Below the pieces are notes generated by a model. That model searched no databases, was not told the origin of the DNA, and worked only from the letters and a program-made list of their open reading frames with translations. Below, in pieces: positions 50,945 to 61,460 of a DNA stretch of 64,000 bases. Position numbers and translations under genes: made by a program. The stretch is from Massilia sp. BJB1822 (GTDB lineage Bacteria; Pseudomonadota; Gammaproteobacteria; Burkholderiales; Burkholderiaceae_D). Position 1 is the first letter of the stretch; the number at the start of each line of letters is the position of its first letter. The stretch covers positions 558,001 through 622,000 of the forward strand of contig NZ_JABWEB010000001.1 of NCBI RefSeq assembly GCF_013369485.1. The letters run 5' to 3'.

Positions 50945-53182
50945 TTAGAACTGGTAACTCAGGCTGGCCGACAGCTTGCGTCCCGGCTGGGTATAGAAGT
51001 CCGCCCCGGTCAGCTCGCGGCCCTCGCTTTGGCGGATATCGCTCCACAGCCAGTATTTTTTATCGGTCAGATTGTTCAGCGCCAGATTGATCTGCGCGCC
51101 CTTCATTGGACGCCACCACAGCGCCAGGTCGCTGACGCCATAGCCGGCGGGACGGAACCAGGCGCCATCGCTATCGTCGGTGCGCGTCACGGCCTTGGCG
51201 GCGCGCAGGCGCAGCTCGGCGCCCCAGGCGCCCGCATCGTGCAGCAGGCCGGCGCTAAGGCGCTGCGGCTCCACCGTATTCAAGGGTTGGTCATCGGAGC
51301 GGTTGTCGCCGCGCGCCACGGCCACCGAGCCATCGAGTTTCCAGCCCGGCGCAAAGTCCCACACGGCGCGCGCTTCGGCGCCGTGGATGCGCACCCGCGA
51401 CAGATTCTGGTACATGCTGGTCATGCGGATCGGCGCGGGCACGCAGCGCGCATCGCTCGGGCAGTTCAGCTGCACGCTGGTGATGAAATCGCGGTAGCGG
51501 TTGTCGTATAGGGCGATCTGGCCGCGCAGCTTGTCGGCGCTCAGTTTCAGGCCCACCTCCAGGCCGACGCTGGTTTCCGGCTTCAGGTCGGGATTGGGCA
51601 CGATGCTGTACATCTGGGAGTTGTTGCGGAAAGCGCCATTGACCTCTTCATAGTTCGGAGCGCGGTAGCCGCGCGCCAGCTGGCCATAGGCCGACACGCC
51701 GGGCTTGAAGGTCCACATCGCCGCCAGCTTGGGCGAGAGCGAACCGTCGCTCTGGCGCGCCACCTTGCGCTGAATACTGTCCAGCACCGCCTGGGCCAGG
51801 GCGTCGACCTTGGGCGAGAGGCGGCGCCAGTCGTAGCGCAGGCTTGGCGTCAGGCTCAGGGCACCACCCGCCAGGCCGCTGATTTCATCCTGGGCGAAGA
51901 AGGCGATGGTGTCGGTATTGCCGATGGCGAAATCGCGCAGCGGGAAGATGTCGCCCGCCAGGTTCTTGCCCACTGTGCCGGTGGTCAGGTTGCGCACGGT
52001 GGCATCGCGCCGCTCTTCGGTTTTGACGCGCGAGGTGTCCACGCCATAGGTCAGCAGATGGTCCTGGCCGCCCAGTTTCAGGCCGCTTTCGAATTGCAGG
52101 CTGGCGCCGGTGGCGATCTGCGAGAACAGGAATCCCTGGTCGATCAGGCAGTTGTTCACGCCCTCCTTGCCGGAGGCGGCGCAGGTGGCGCTGGTACGTT
52201 CGCGCTTCTGGCGGTTGTAGTTCTTGGTGTCGGAGTCCTGGTGGTAGAGGCGCGCGGTCAGGCGTTCATACCAGGCGCCTTGTGGCATATGCTGCCATTC
52301 CACGGTGCCGCGCAGGCGGCGGCTATGGTCGTCGCCCGACATGGCGCTGACCTTGGGCAGGGAGGCGGCCAGGCGCAGCACGTCGACGTCGCTGTCGATC
52401 TTGCGGCCTTCCAGGGTGGCCGACAGCTTGTGGCCGGGCGCCGGACGGTAGGCGAACTTCATCAGCAGGCCCTGGTCGCGGATATCCTGCGGATTGGGCA
52501 GGCTGCGGTTGGCTGTGTGGCTGTCATTCGAACCCATGTTCTCGAAGGCGTGCGCGGTGGCGCGCGAATAGCCCACCAGCGCCTCGCCCGAGTCGCCGCG
52601 CCAGGCGCCCAGCAGGGAGTGGCGCAGCGCATCGTTGTCGCCGTTGCGGCTGATGCGGTAGCGCGCGCTGGTGCGCTGCTCCGGCGCGAGCAGGTCGGCC
52701 GGGTCCAGGGTCAGGTAGCCGACCACGCCGCCGATGGCGTCCGAACCATACAGGCTCGAAGCTGCGCCGCGCAGGATTTCGACCCGCTTGAGGAAGTCGG
52801 GCGAGGCGCCGCCCGGCGCGTTCATGGTGAAGTTGGTGGGGCCGCCGCCGTTGTAGAAATCGGGCAGGCGCACGCCGTCGACCATCTGCGTCACGCGGTT
52901 GTCCTCGATGCCGCGGATATTCACGCGGGTGGCGCCGAAGCGGCGCAGGTCGCGCGCCAGGGATACATCGGCTTCGTTGCGCAGCAGGTCGGCGGCGTCG
53001 CCCGGCAGGCGGCGCTCGATCTCCGCACGTTCCAGCACGCTGACGGTGGCGGCCACGTTTTCGGCTGCCGTTTCGGTGCGCGTGGCAGTGACGGTGATGG
53101 TGGACAGGGTTTTATCGGCGTGCGCAAGCGGCGCGCTCAGGGCGAGCACGAGCGCCGCAGCCATGGGTTTTTGCTGAAACAT
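50945..53182 (-). CDS. TonB-dependent heme/hemoglobin-type receptor (HmuR/HemR-like)
   Basis: This is a 745-residue outer-membrane receptor. A signal peptide (1-22, ending LAHA) precedes the TonB box STITVTATR and a plug with FGATRVNIRGIEDNRVTQMVDGVRLPDF and RVEILRGAASSLYGSDAIGGVV. The barrel carries the paired heme-receptor motifs YRAP...NPDL (FRAP/NPNL type, about 520-550), and ends SLSYQF. The stretch between the two motifs contains no His, which is where HemR-type receptors keep an axial heme ligand. A Fur box lies about 100 bp upstream and the chelatase starts 9 bp downstream, so it heads an iron-repressed operon. Vitamin B12 is less likely: no cobalamin riboswitch is visible. Confidence 0.88.
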   Translation of the reverse strand: MFQQKPMAAALVLALSAPLAHADKTLSTITVTATRTETAAENVAATVSVLERAEIERRLPGDAADLLRNEADVSLARDLRRFGATRVNIRGIEDNRVTQMVDGVRLPDFYNGGGPTNFTMNAPGGASPDFLKRVEILRGAASSLYGSDAIGGVVGYLTLDPADLLAPEQRTSARYRISRNGDNDALRHSLLGAWRGDSGEALVGYSRATAHAFENMGSNDSHTANRSLPNPQDIRDQGLLMKFAYRPAPGHKLSATLEGRKIDSDVDVLRLAASLPKVSAMSGDDHSRRLRGTVEWQHMPQGAWYERLTARLYHQDSDTKNYNRQKRERTSATCAASGKEGVNNCLIDQGFLFSQIATGASLQFESGLKLGGQDHLLTYGVDTSRVKTEERRDATVRNLTTGTVGKNLAGDIFPLRDFAIGNTDTIAFFAQDEISGLAGGALSLTPSLRYDWRRLSPKVDALAQAVLDSIQRKVARQSDGSLSPKLAAMWTFKPGVSAYGQLARGYRAPNYEEVNGAFRNNSQMYSIVPNPDLKPETSVGLEVGLKLSADKLRGQIALYDNRYRDFITSVQLNCPSDARCVPAPIRMTSMYQNLSRVRIHGAEARAVWDFAPGWKLDGSVAVARGDNRSDDQPLNTVEPQRLSAGLLHDAGAWGAELRLRAAKAVTRTDDSDGAWFRPAGYGVSDLALWWRPMKGAQINLALNNLTDKKYWLWSDIRQSEGRELTGADFYTQPGRKLSASLSYQF

Positions 53183-53280
53183 CTAGCCTCCGGTGGTGGG
53201 GACGAGTCCGGGCTGGCTGGTTCGGGCAGGCCGAGTGGCTGACGGTATCGATAAGAAAGGAAACCGCGAGCTTAAATGTT

Positions 53281-53299
53281 AATGAGAACTATTCGCATT
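53281..53299. promoter_or_regulatory. Fur box upstream of the heme-type receptor operon
   Basis: AATGAGAA-CTA-TTCGCATT: 7 of 8 arm positions pair, and it fits the Fur consensus. It lies about 100 bp before the receptor ATG in the 341-bp divergent region 53183-53523, which otherwise shows only AT-rich promoter-like sequence toward the chemoreceptor gene. Confidence 0.75.
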
Positions 53300-53523
53300 G
53301 ATCTAGATCAAGAAAGCCGCTGTTGTAAGCGCTGTTGTAACTTCTGCTGCTGAGACAATTGGTGAGTATCCGCCCGTTTTTGTTTCCTATACTCCAAAAA
53401 AACCTGGGCATGGCAGGTAGCGCCGTGCGCCAGGCAAACAGCTGTTTGCCTGTGTTTGCGAACCCCAGCCCCCGGTTCGTGCATCGATTCCTTGTTCCCT
53501 TATATATGTGAAGGAAAAGCGTC

Positions 53524-55188
53524 ATGCGCGTGAATTCTCCGGTCACCAATAATGAATTTGTCCTGGACGATGGCAAGACCATCGTTTCCACCACGGACTT
53601 GAAGGGCAAGATTCAGTACGCCAACCCCTACTTCATCGAGGTCAGCGGCTTTGCGGAAGACGAACTGATCGGCGCGCCGCAGAATATCCTGCGTCACCCG
53701 GATATGCCGGCGGAAGCGTTCGCCGACCTGTGGCTCACCATCAAGGCGGGCATGCCCTGGACCGGCATGGTGAAAAACCGTTGCAAGAATGGCGATTATT
53801 ACTGGGTGCTGGCGAATGTGACGCCGGTGATCGAAGGCGGCCGGCCAGTCGGCTATATGTCGGTGCGCACCAAACCCAGCCGCGAACAAGTGCGCCAGGC
53901 AGACGAGCTCTACCGCGAACTGCGCAACGGCAATCCGCGCGGCCTGATGTTGCGCCATGGCCAGGTGTTGCGTGGTGGCCTCATCGGTAAGCTGACACAG
54001 CTGAGCCAACTGTCGCTGGCGCGCCACATCGGTTTGGGCATGGGCGGGGTCAGCCTGATGCTGGCTTTGCTGGCAGTCGGCCTGTGGACCGGCGGCGACA
54101 GCAGCGCCTTGCGCGGCTGGCTGGGCGGCCTGTCCTTGCTGGCCGTGGCCGGAGCGTTGTATGTGTGGTACAGCCTGCACCAGGCGATTGTGACACCGCT
54201 GCAGCAAGCCATCGGCTTCGCGCGCAAGATGGCGGGCGGCGATCTGACCGGGGCGCTGGATATTCCCCAACATAACGATATGGGCCAGCTGCTCGCTGCG
54301 CTGCGCCAGACCAATATCAACCTCCACAGCATCATCGGCGATGTGCGCGCCAACTTCGACGAAATCAAGCTGGCCACCAGCGAGATCGCCAGCGGCAATA
54401 TGGACTTGTCGGGCCGCACCGAATCGCAGGCCTCCAGCTTGCAGCAAACAGCGGCGAGCATGGAGCAACTCACTACCAATGTGCAGCAAAGCGCCGGCAA
54501 TGTGGCCAGCGCCAACGAGCTGGCCGGACAGGCGTCGCGCATCGCCGCCCAGGGCGGCAATATCGTCTCGCAAGTGGTGCAGACCATGGGCGATATCAGC
54601 GCATCCTCGCGCAAGATCCTCGATATCATTGGCATGATCGACGGCATCGCCTTCCAGACCAATATCCTGGCGCTGAATGCGGCGGTGGAGGCGGCGCGGG
54701 CTGGCGAGCACGGCAAGGGCTTCGCCGTGGTCGCCAGCGAGGTGCGCAGCCTGGCCCACCGTTCGGCCACGGCGGCCAAGGAGGTCAAACAGCTGATCGA
54801 CCTGTCCATTTCCAAGGTCGATGCCGGCACCGCGCTGACCAGCAATGCCGGCAGCACGATGAGCGAAGTTATCGAGTCGGTGGAGCGGGTTACCCATGTG
54901 ATGGACGAGATTTCCTCGGCCACCCAGCAGCAAAGCCATGGCATCGTGCAGGTCAACCAGGCGGTCAACCAGATCGACGACATTACCCAGCAAAATGCCG
55001 CCCTGGTGGAGCAGGCGGCCGCGGCGGCGCGCAGCCTGGCCCAGCAGGCCGAATGGGTGGCCCAGGCCATGGCGGTGTTCAAGCTGAAGGAGATTGCCGC
55101 GCGCCGTGGCTTGCCCCCGGCCCACCCGTCGGCCACGCCGCCCGCCCCGTCCCGGTTGGAAAAAAACAAGTTCAAGCAACTGGCCTGA
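53524..55188 (+). CDS. Aer-like methyl-accepting chemotaxis protein with PAS domain
   Basis: This is a 554-residue chemoreceptor. An N-terminal cytosolic PAS domain (about 20-120: [50 protein letters not shown]) resembles Aer, which binds FAD and senses redox. Two membrane helices follow (about 165-187 and 198-216), then a HAMP segment and the MCP signalling domain with the hairpin tip [20 protein letters not shown]. It probably steers aerotaxis or energy taxis through CheA/CheW. No periplasmic sensor domain exists. The C-terminus is Pro-rich. Confidence 0.93.
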   Translation: MRVNSPVTNNEFVLDDGKTIVSTTDLKGKIQYANPYFIEVSGFAEDELIGAPQNILRHPDMPAEAFADLWLTIKAGMPWTGMVKNRCKNGDYYWVLANVTPVIEGGRPVGYMSVRTKPSREQVRQADELYRELRNGNPRGLMLRHGQVLRGGLIGKLTQLSQLSLARHIGLGMGGVSLMLALLAVGLWTGGDSSALRGWLGGLSLLAVAGALYVWYSLHQAIVTPLQQAIGFARKMAGGDLTGALDIPQHNDMGQLLAALRQTNINLHSIIGDVRANFDEIKLATSEIASGNMDLSGRTESQASSLQQTAASMEQLTTNVQQSAGNVASANELAGQASRIAAQGGNIVSQVVQTMGDISASSRKILDIIGMIDGIAFQTNILALNAAVEAARAGEHGKGFAVVASEVRSLAHRSATAAKEVKQLIDLSISKVDAGTALTSNAGSTMSEVIESVERVTHVMDEISSATQQQSHGIVQVNQAVNQIDDITQQNAALVEQAAAAARSLAQQAEWVAQAMAVFKLKEIAARRGLPPAHPSATPPAPSRLEKNKFKQLA

Positions 55189-55213
55189 CCCTCCCATCCC
55201 CGCCTTCCGCTCA

Positions 55214-55242
55214 ACTGTGGCTAGCTTGCAGCTAGCCACAGT
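55214..55242 (+). terminator. 13-bp hairpin after the chemoreceptor gene
   Basis: ACTGTGGCTAGCT and AGCTAGCCACAGT pair perfectly around a TGC loop, followed by TCTTCT. The stem is strong but the T-tract is poor, so it may be a weak terminator or an operator. The rest of 55243-55484 holds the AT-rich promoter region of the polysaccharide genes. Confidence 0.55.
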
Positions 55243-55463
55243 TCTTCTGTGGATCAAGCTCAGCAAGCAGTGTAGAATCGTTATTCCATGTAAATAAAGC
55301 AATAATCTGGCTTGTCTGGAATCAATCTTTCACCCACAAAACTATGGTGAAAAAGCCCATGGCTGCGGGGCTGGCGTCACGCTGCTGTCATGCACAAAAG
55401 GCAGACTAATTTGCGACAAATTGCACATTGAATAGTTTCAGGGAATGATATATAGTTAGCATA

Positions 55464-55478
55464 ATTACAAAATGTAAT
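55464..55478. promoter_or_regulatory. Palindrome ATTACA-AAA-TGTAAT before tviB
   Basis: Perfect 6-bp arms lie 6 bp upstream of the first ATG at 55485, where a ribosome-binding site would be expected. None is visible. It could be an operator or a translation-control hairpin at the head of the polysaccharide operon. Confidence 0.35.
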
Positions 55479-55484
55479 TCTTTT

Positions 55485-56786
<1,302 letters not shown>

Positions 56787-56827
56787 GCGCGGCGGCGCGC
56801 GCCGCAACCGACAAGAACAGTGGAGGC

Positions 56828-57874
56828 ATGAAAGCCGTGGGCAAGTTTGAGGAAATTCAGGAACACCTGCGTGGACAGCGCTACCACTGGCTGATCACCG
56901 GGGTGGCCGGTTTCATCGGCTCCAATCTGCTGGAAGCCTTGCTGAAACTGAACCAGCGCGTGACGGGCCTGGATAATTTCGCCACCGGCCACCGCCACAA
57001 CCTGGAACAGGTGCAGGCGCTGGTGGGCGGACAGGCCTGGGCGAATTTCGACTTCATCGAAGGCGATATCCGCCAGCGCGCCGACTGCGAGCGCGCCTGC
57101 GCCGGCGTGGATTTCGTGCTGCATGAAGCAGCCCTCGGTTCCGTTACGCGCTCGATCGAAGATCCGCTGACCACGCATGAAACCAATGTCACCGGATTCC
57201 TAAACATGCTGGTGGCCGCGCGCGACGCGAAAGTCAAACGCTTCGTGTACGCCGCTTCCAGCTCGACCTACGGCGACCATCCCGGCCTGCCGAAAGTGGA
57301 AGACCAGATCGGCAATCCTTTGTCGCCCTATGCGGTGACAAAGTATGCCGACGAGCTGTATGCGGACGTGTTCGCGCGCTGCTATGGCACTGAATCGATT
57401 GGCCTGCGCTATTTCAATGTGTTCGGTCCGCGCCAGGATCCGAACGGCGCCTATGCGGCGGTGATTCCGCAGTGGGTGGCAGCGCTGATCAAGAACCAGC
57501 CCTTGTTTATCAATGGCGATGGCGAGACGAGCCGCGATTTCTGCTTTATCGACAATGTGGTCCAGGCCAATCTGCTGGCGGCCCTGGCCGATGTGCCGGA
57601 AGCGGTGAATCAGGTGTACAACGTGGCGCTCAACGAGCGCACCAGCCTTAACCAGCTGTATCGCATGATGCATCAGCTGCTGCTGGACCGCTTCCCGCAT
57701 CTGCAGGAGCACCAGGCGCAGTACAAGGATTTCCGCGCCGGCGATGTGCGCCATTCTCAGGCGGATATCGGCAAGGCACGGCAACTGCTTGGCTTTAACC
57801 CTACTCACCGCATCGGAGAGGGACTGAAAGAGGCCATGGATTGGTACGTCCGCAATCTGGTTCGTTCCAATTAA
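56828..57874 (+). CDS. tviC: UDP-N-acetylhexosamine C4-epimerase (TviC/WbpP-like)
   Basis: This is a 348-residue extended SDR protein. The NAD site is [16 protein letters not shown], the active site is [13 protein letters not shown] and [12 protein letters not shown] (Tyr-x-x-x-Lys), and the substrate region includes [20 protein letters not shown] and [15 protein letters not shown]. It interconverts GlcNAc and GalNAc forms of the UDP sugar. The roughly 15-residue N-terminal extension before the Rossmann fold is typical of WbpP. The ATG has GGAGG upstream. It lies between the dehydrogenase and the glycosyltransferase. Confidence 0.9.
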   Translation: MKAVGKFEEIQEHLRGQRYHWLITGVAGFIGSNLLEALLKLNQRVTGLDNFATGHRHNLEQVQALVGGQAWANFDFIEGDIRQRADCERACAGVDFVLHEAALGSVTRSIEDPLTTHETNVTGFLNMLVAARDAKVKRFVYAASSSTYGDHPGLPKVEDQIGNPLSPYAVTKYADELYADVFARCYGTESIGLRYFNVFGPRQDPNGAYAAVIPQWVAALIKNQPLFINGDGETSRDFCFIDNVVQANLLAALADVPEAVNQVYNVALNERTSLNQLYRMMHQLLLDRFPHLQEHQAQYKDFRAGDVRHSQADIGKARQLLGFNPTHRIGEGLKEAMDWYVRNLVRSN

Positions 57875-57947
57875 AAAACGAATCCTGGAGAGGCTGCGTG
57901 GGGACGCGGCGCTCATCCAGAAGAATAGGGTTGTGCGGGAGGGAAAA

Positions 57948-59351
57948 ATGCTAAGAATCTCAAACCACTACGTCTCTAAGGTCGTATTCAGCCTGCTGTT
58001 TCTGGAAGTGCTGATTCTGATCGGCTCCTTCTATGCCGGGGCCGGCCTGCGCTTTTTCGACGGCGAAGAATTCATGCTGCCGAAACTCGACCATTTCTTC
58101 ATGTCCGCCTGCGTTTTTGCGGCCGCCATCGTGTTCAGCATGAGCGCATTGGGCATGTACCAGATCAATTTCAATGAAGGCTTGCGCAATTCCTTCTTCT
58201 TCCAGCTCATGCCGTCCTTCGCCATGGGCTTCTGCATCCTGACGCTGGTGTTCTATCTGGCGCCCGAGCTGTATTTCGGCCGCGGCATCCTGGTCATGGT
58301 GTTCTTCTTCTCCGGCAGCGGCATTTTGCTGGCGCGGGTGATGTTCCTGAAGACCTCGGAATTCCACTTCCTCGAATCGCGCATCATCTTCCTCGGCGGC
58401 GGCGCGCTGGCCAAGGAATGCGGCGACCTGGCCCTGCGCAAAAGCTCTTACCGCAAATACGATATCGCCGGCTATATTCCCGTGCCTTCCGAGGATGTCT
58501 GCGTGGCGCAAGCCAGCCTGCTGCCGCTGGAAGAGGGCCAGTCGCTGGTGGCGCTGGCGAACAAGCAGCGCGTCAGCGAGATCGTGGTCTCGGTGAGCAA
58601 CCGCCGCGGCGGTGCCTTCCCCATCAAGGAACTGCTGGAGTGCAAACTGTACGGCATCCAGGTGACGGATGCGGCCACCTTCTTCGAGCGCGAAACCTGC
58701 CAGATCCGCGTCGACTCCCTGCAACCGAGCTGGCTGGTGTTCGGCGGCGGCTTCGACCAGAGCTTCATGCGCACCTTCATGAAGCGCACCTTCGATGTGC
58801 TGGTCAGCCTCTTGCTGCTGGCGGTGTCGCTGCCGGTCATGCTGTTTACCGCGCTGTGCATCTATATTGAAGACCGCGCGCCGATCTTCTACCAGCAGGA
58901 ACGCGTGGGCAAGGACGGCCATGTGTTCAAGGTGCTGAAATTCCGTAGCATGTTCAACGACGCGGAAAAAGGCGGCAAGCCGCAGTGGGCGGCGCGCAAC
59001 GATCCGCGCGTTACGCGCGTCGGCAATATCATCCGCAAGCTGCGCATCGACGAGCTGCCGCAGATCCTGAACGTGCTGAAAGGCGAGATGAGCTTCGTCG
59101 GCCCGCGTCCGGAACGGCCTTACTTCGTCGAGCAGCTGACCGAGCGCGTGCCTTACTACAATGTCCGCCACAGCATCAAACCCGGCATCACCGGATGGGC
59201 CCAGGTGCGCTACGGCTATGGCGACTCGGTGGAAGATGCGCTGCAAAAGCTGCAGTACGACCTGTACTACGTGAAGAACAACAGTCTGCTGCTGGATGTC
59301 CTGATCCTGATCGACACCTTCAAAGTCGTGGTGTTCCGGGGCGGCCGGTAA
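57948..59351 (+). CDS. TIGR03013-type XrtA/PEP-CTERM polyprenyl glycosylphosphotransferase
   Basis: This 467-residue membrane enzyme probably transfers the first sugar-phosphate onto the lipid carrier. The N-terminal half has four to five helices and a nucleotide-binding-like CoA-type domain (ESRIIFLGGGALAKECG). The C-terminal bacterial sugar-transferase domain carries KRTFDVLVSLLLLAVSLPVM, FKVLKFRSM, NDPRVTRVGNIIRKLRIDELPQ and MSFVGPRPERPYFVEQL. I start at ATG 57948 because GGGAGGG precedes it; the GTG at 57933 overlaps that site. The gene precedes prsK by 18 bp, as in exosortase-A loci. Confidence 0.9.
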   Translation: MLRISNHYVSKVVFSLLFLEVLILIGSFYAGAGLRFFDGEEFMLPKLDHFFMSACVFAAAIVFSMSALGMYQINFNEGLRNSFFFQLMPSFAMGFCILTLVFYLAPELYFGRGILVMVFFFSGSGILLARVMFLKTSEFHFLESRIIFLGGGALAKECGDLALRKSSYRKYDIAGYIPVPSEDVCVAQASLLPLEEGQSLVALANKQRVSEIVVSVSNRRGGAFPIKELLECKLYGIQVTDAATFFERETCQIRVDSLQPSWLVFGGGFDQSFMRTFMKRTFDVLVSLLLLAVSLPVMLFTALCIYIEDRAPIFYQQERVGKDGHVFKVLKFRSMFNDAEKGGKPQWAARNDPRVTRVGNIIRKLRIDELPQILNVLKGEMSFVGPRPERPYFVEQLTERVPYYNVRHSIKPGITGWAQVRYGYGDSVEDALQKLQYDLYYVKNNSLLLDVLILIDTFKVVVFRGGR

Positions 59352-59369
59352 GCGGAGGGGCGGGTCCGG

Positions 59370-61445
59370 ATGCTCAACACGACCGCCGCCTTCAGCTACG
59401 CCAGCGCCGCGCTGGCGTTTCTACTTCTGTGCCTGTTCCTGCTGACCAGCTGGCGCAGCCGCCAGCATGTGCGCGTGCTGGCCCTGGCCAGCCTGCTCAG
59501 CGTGATCTGGGGCGGCATCATCGCCCTCTACACCGCCCAGCTGATTCCACCCACCATGGCCAGCTTCGCCATCGATCTGGTGGAGCTGGCGCGCAATGGC
59601 GCGTGGACGATTGCCTTGCTGTCCCTGCTCGGCCATCTGACGCCGCAGGGCGAGGGCAGCGAACGCCGCCGCCGCTTCGCGCGCGCTATCGGCGCCGGTT
59701 ACGCGCTGCTGGTGGCATGCGCGCTGCTGCTGCCCTGGCTGAGCGCACCCTTGATGTTCTACCTCACCGTGGTGGGCCGCGTCGGGCTGGCGGTGCTGGG
59801 CATGCTGCTGGTGGAGCAACTGTACCGCAACCGCCCGCCGACGGAACGCTGGGCCATCAAGTTTGCCTGCCTGGGCATCGGTGGCATCTTCGTCTACGAC
59901 TTCTATATGTACAGCGACACCCTGCTGTTCCGCGAACTGAATGTGGAACTGTGGTCGGCGCGCGGCCTGGTCAACGCGCTGACGGTGCCGCTGATCGCCA
60001 TCTCGGTGTCGCGCAGCGCTTCCTGGGCTTCGCCGATCGCCGTGTCGCGCCGCATGCTGTTCCACTCGGCCACCTTGATCGGCGCCGCCATCTATTTGCT
60101 GGCGATGAGCTTTGCCGGCTACTACCTGCGTTTCGTCGGCGGCATGTGGGGTTCGCTGATGCAGCTGGCCTTCCTGTTCGGCGCCAGCATCCTGCTGGTG
60201 GGCATCCTGTTCTCGGGCAGCTTCCGCGCCTCGCTCAAGGTTTTCCTCGCCAAGCATTTTTACCGCTATAACTACGATTACCGCGAGGAGTGGATGCAGT
60301 TCACGCGCACCTTGTCCGAGCAGGGACAGGACGTGGGCGAGCGCAGCATCGGCGCCATGGCCTCGCTGGTCGACAGCCCCGCCGGCGCGCTGTGGATACG
60401 CCGTGATGCCGGCCAGTTCGAGCCGGCCGCCCATTGGCATATGCCCTTGCCGGACAAGGCCGAAGCGGCCGACAGTGCCTTCATCCAGTTCATGGAACAG
60501 AAGCAGTGGCTGGTCGACCTGGAAGAGCACCGCCAGCACCCCGAGCTGTTCGGCAGTGTGCCGCTGCCCGCATGGCTGGATGCCTATCCGCGCGCGCGCC
60601 TGATACTGCCGCTGATGTTGCATGGCCGTCTGTTCGGTTTCGTGCTGCTGCTGCAGCCGCGCGGCGCCATCCGCCTGAACTGGGAAGTGATCGACCTGCT
60701 GAAAATCGCCGGCAGCCAGGCCGCCAGCTACCTGGCGCAGCAGGAAGCGGCGGGCGCCCTGATGCTGGCGCGCCAGTTCGATTCCTTCAACCGCATGTCC
60801 ACCTTCGTGGTGCACGACCTGAAAAATCTGGTGGCCCAGCTTTCGCTGATGATGGCGAATGCGGAAAAGCACCGCAACAATCCCGAGTTCCAGCGCGATA
60901 TGCAGGACACCGTCGCCTACTCGGTGCAGAAGATGAAGCTGCTGCTGCAAAAGCTGAGCCGCAGCGCCTCGCCCCAGCGTCCCGCGCCGCTCTCGGTGGA
61001 GCAGGTATTGACCCAGGCCGTCGCCCTGAAAGCGGCGTTCGAACCCAAGCCGCAGCTGGAAATCGGCCAGTCCGGCCTGCGCGTGCTGGCCGATGGCGAA
61101 CGCCTGGAAAGGGTGGTGGGCCATCTGATCCAGAACGCCATCGAAGCCACGCCCAAGGACGGCAAGGTGGTGGTGCGCGCCGCCAGCGACGGCGACGAGG
61201 TGCTGATCGAAATCAGCGACACCGGACAGGGCATGAGCGAGGACTTCATCCGCGAGCGTCTGTTCAAGCCCTTCGATTCGACCAAGTCGGCCGGCATGGG
61301 CATTGGCGCATTCGAAAGCCGCGAATACATCTATGAACTGGGCGGCAGGCTGGAAGTGAGCAGCCTGCCGCTGCACGGAACCACATTCAAGGTCCGCCTG
61401 CCCGTGTACCGCCAGAGCGCGCAGACCGTCGAGCAAGCCGCATAA
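59370..61445 (+). CDS. prsK: PEP-CTERM system histidine kinase PrsK
   Basis: This is a 691-residue sensor kinase. The N-terminal third has about nine hydrophobic helices, typical of PrsK. A GAF-like domain (about 310-460) follows. The kinase core has phospho-His482 in STFVVHDLKNLVAQL, an HDLKN variant of the H box. The HATPase region has LIQNAIEATPKDG and DTGQGMSEDFIRERLFKPFDSTKSAGMGIG. It signals to PrsR, encoded 15 bp downstream. The input, probably envelope or cell-surface state, is unknown. Confidence 0.93.
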   Translation: MLNTTAAFSYASAALAFLLLCLFLLTSWRSRQHVRVLALASLLSVIWGGIIALYTAQLIPPTMASFAIDLVELARNGAWTIALLSLLGHLTPQGEGSERRRRFARAIGAGYALLVACALLLPWLSAPLMFYLTVVGRVGLAVLGMLLVEQLYRNRPPTERWAIKFACLGIGGIFVYDFYMYSDTLLFRELNVELWSARGLVNALTVPLIAISVSRSASWASPIAVSRRMLFHSATLIGAAIYLLAMSFAGYYLRFVGGMWGSLMQLAFLFGASILLVGILFSGSFRASLKVFLAKHFYRYNYDYREEWMQFTRTLSEQGQDVGERSIGAMASLVDSPAGALWIRRDAGQFEPAAHWHMPLPDKAEAADSAFIQFMEQKQWLVDLEEHRQHPELFGSVPLPAWLDAYPRARLILPLMLHGRLFGFVLLLQPRGAIRLNWEVIDLLKIAGSQAASYLAQQEAAGALMLARQFDSFNRMSTFVVHDLKNLVAQLSLMMANAEKHRNNPEFQRDMQDTVAYSVQKMKLLLQKLSRSASPQRPAPLSVEQVLTQAVALKAAFEPKPQLEIGQSGLRVLADGERLERVVGHLIQNAIEATPKDGKVVVRAASDGDEVLIEISDTGQGMSEDFIRERLFKPFDSTKSAGMGIGAFESREYIYELGGRLEVSSLPLHGTTFKVRLPVYRQSAQTVEQAA

Positions 61446-61460
61446 GGCAGAAGGATAGCT

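Noticed and set aside
55372..55386. TGGCGTCACGCTGCT as a sigma54 promoter for tviB
   Set aside because: The GG and GC elements are 9 bp apart instead of 10. A second candidate near 55397 has 11. Spacing is strict for sigma54.
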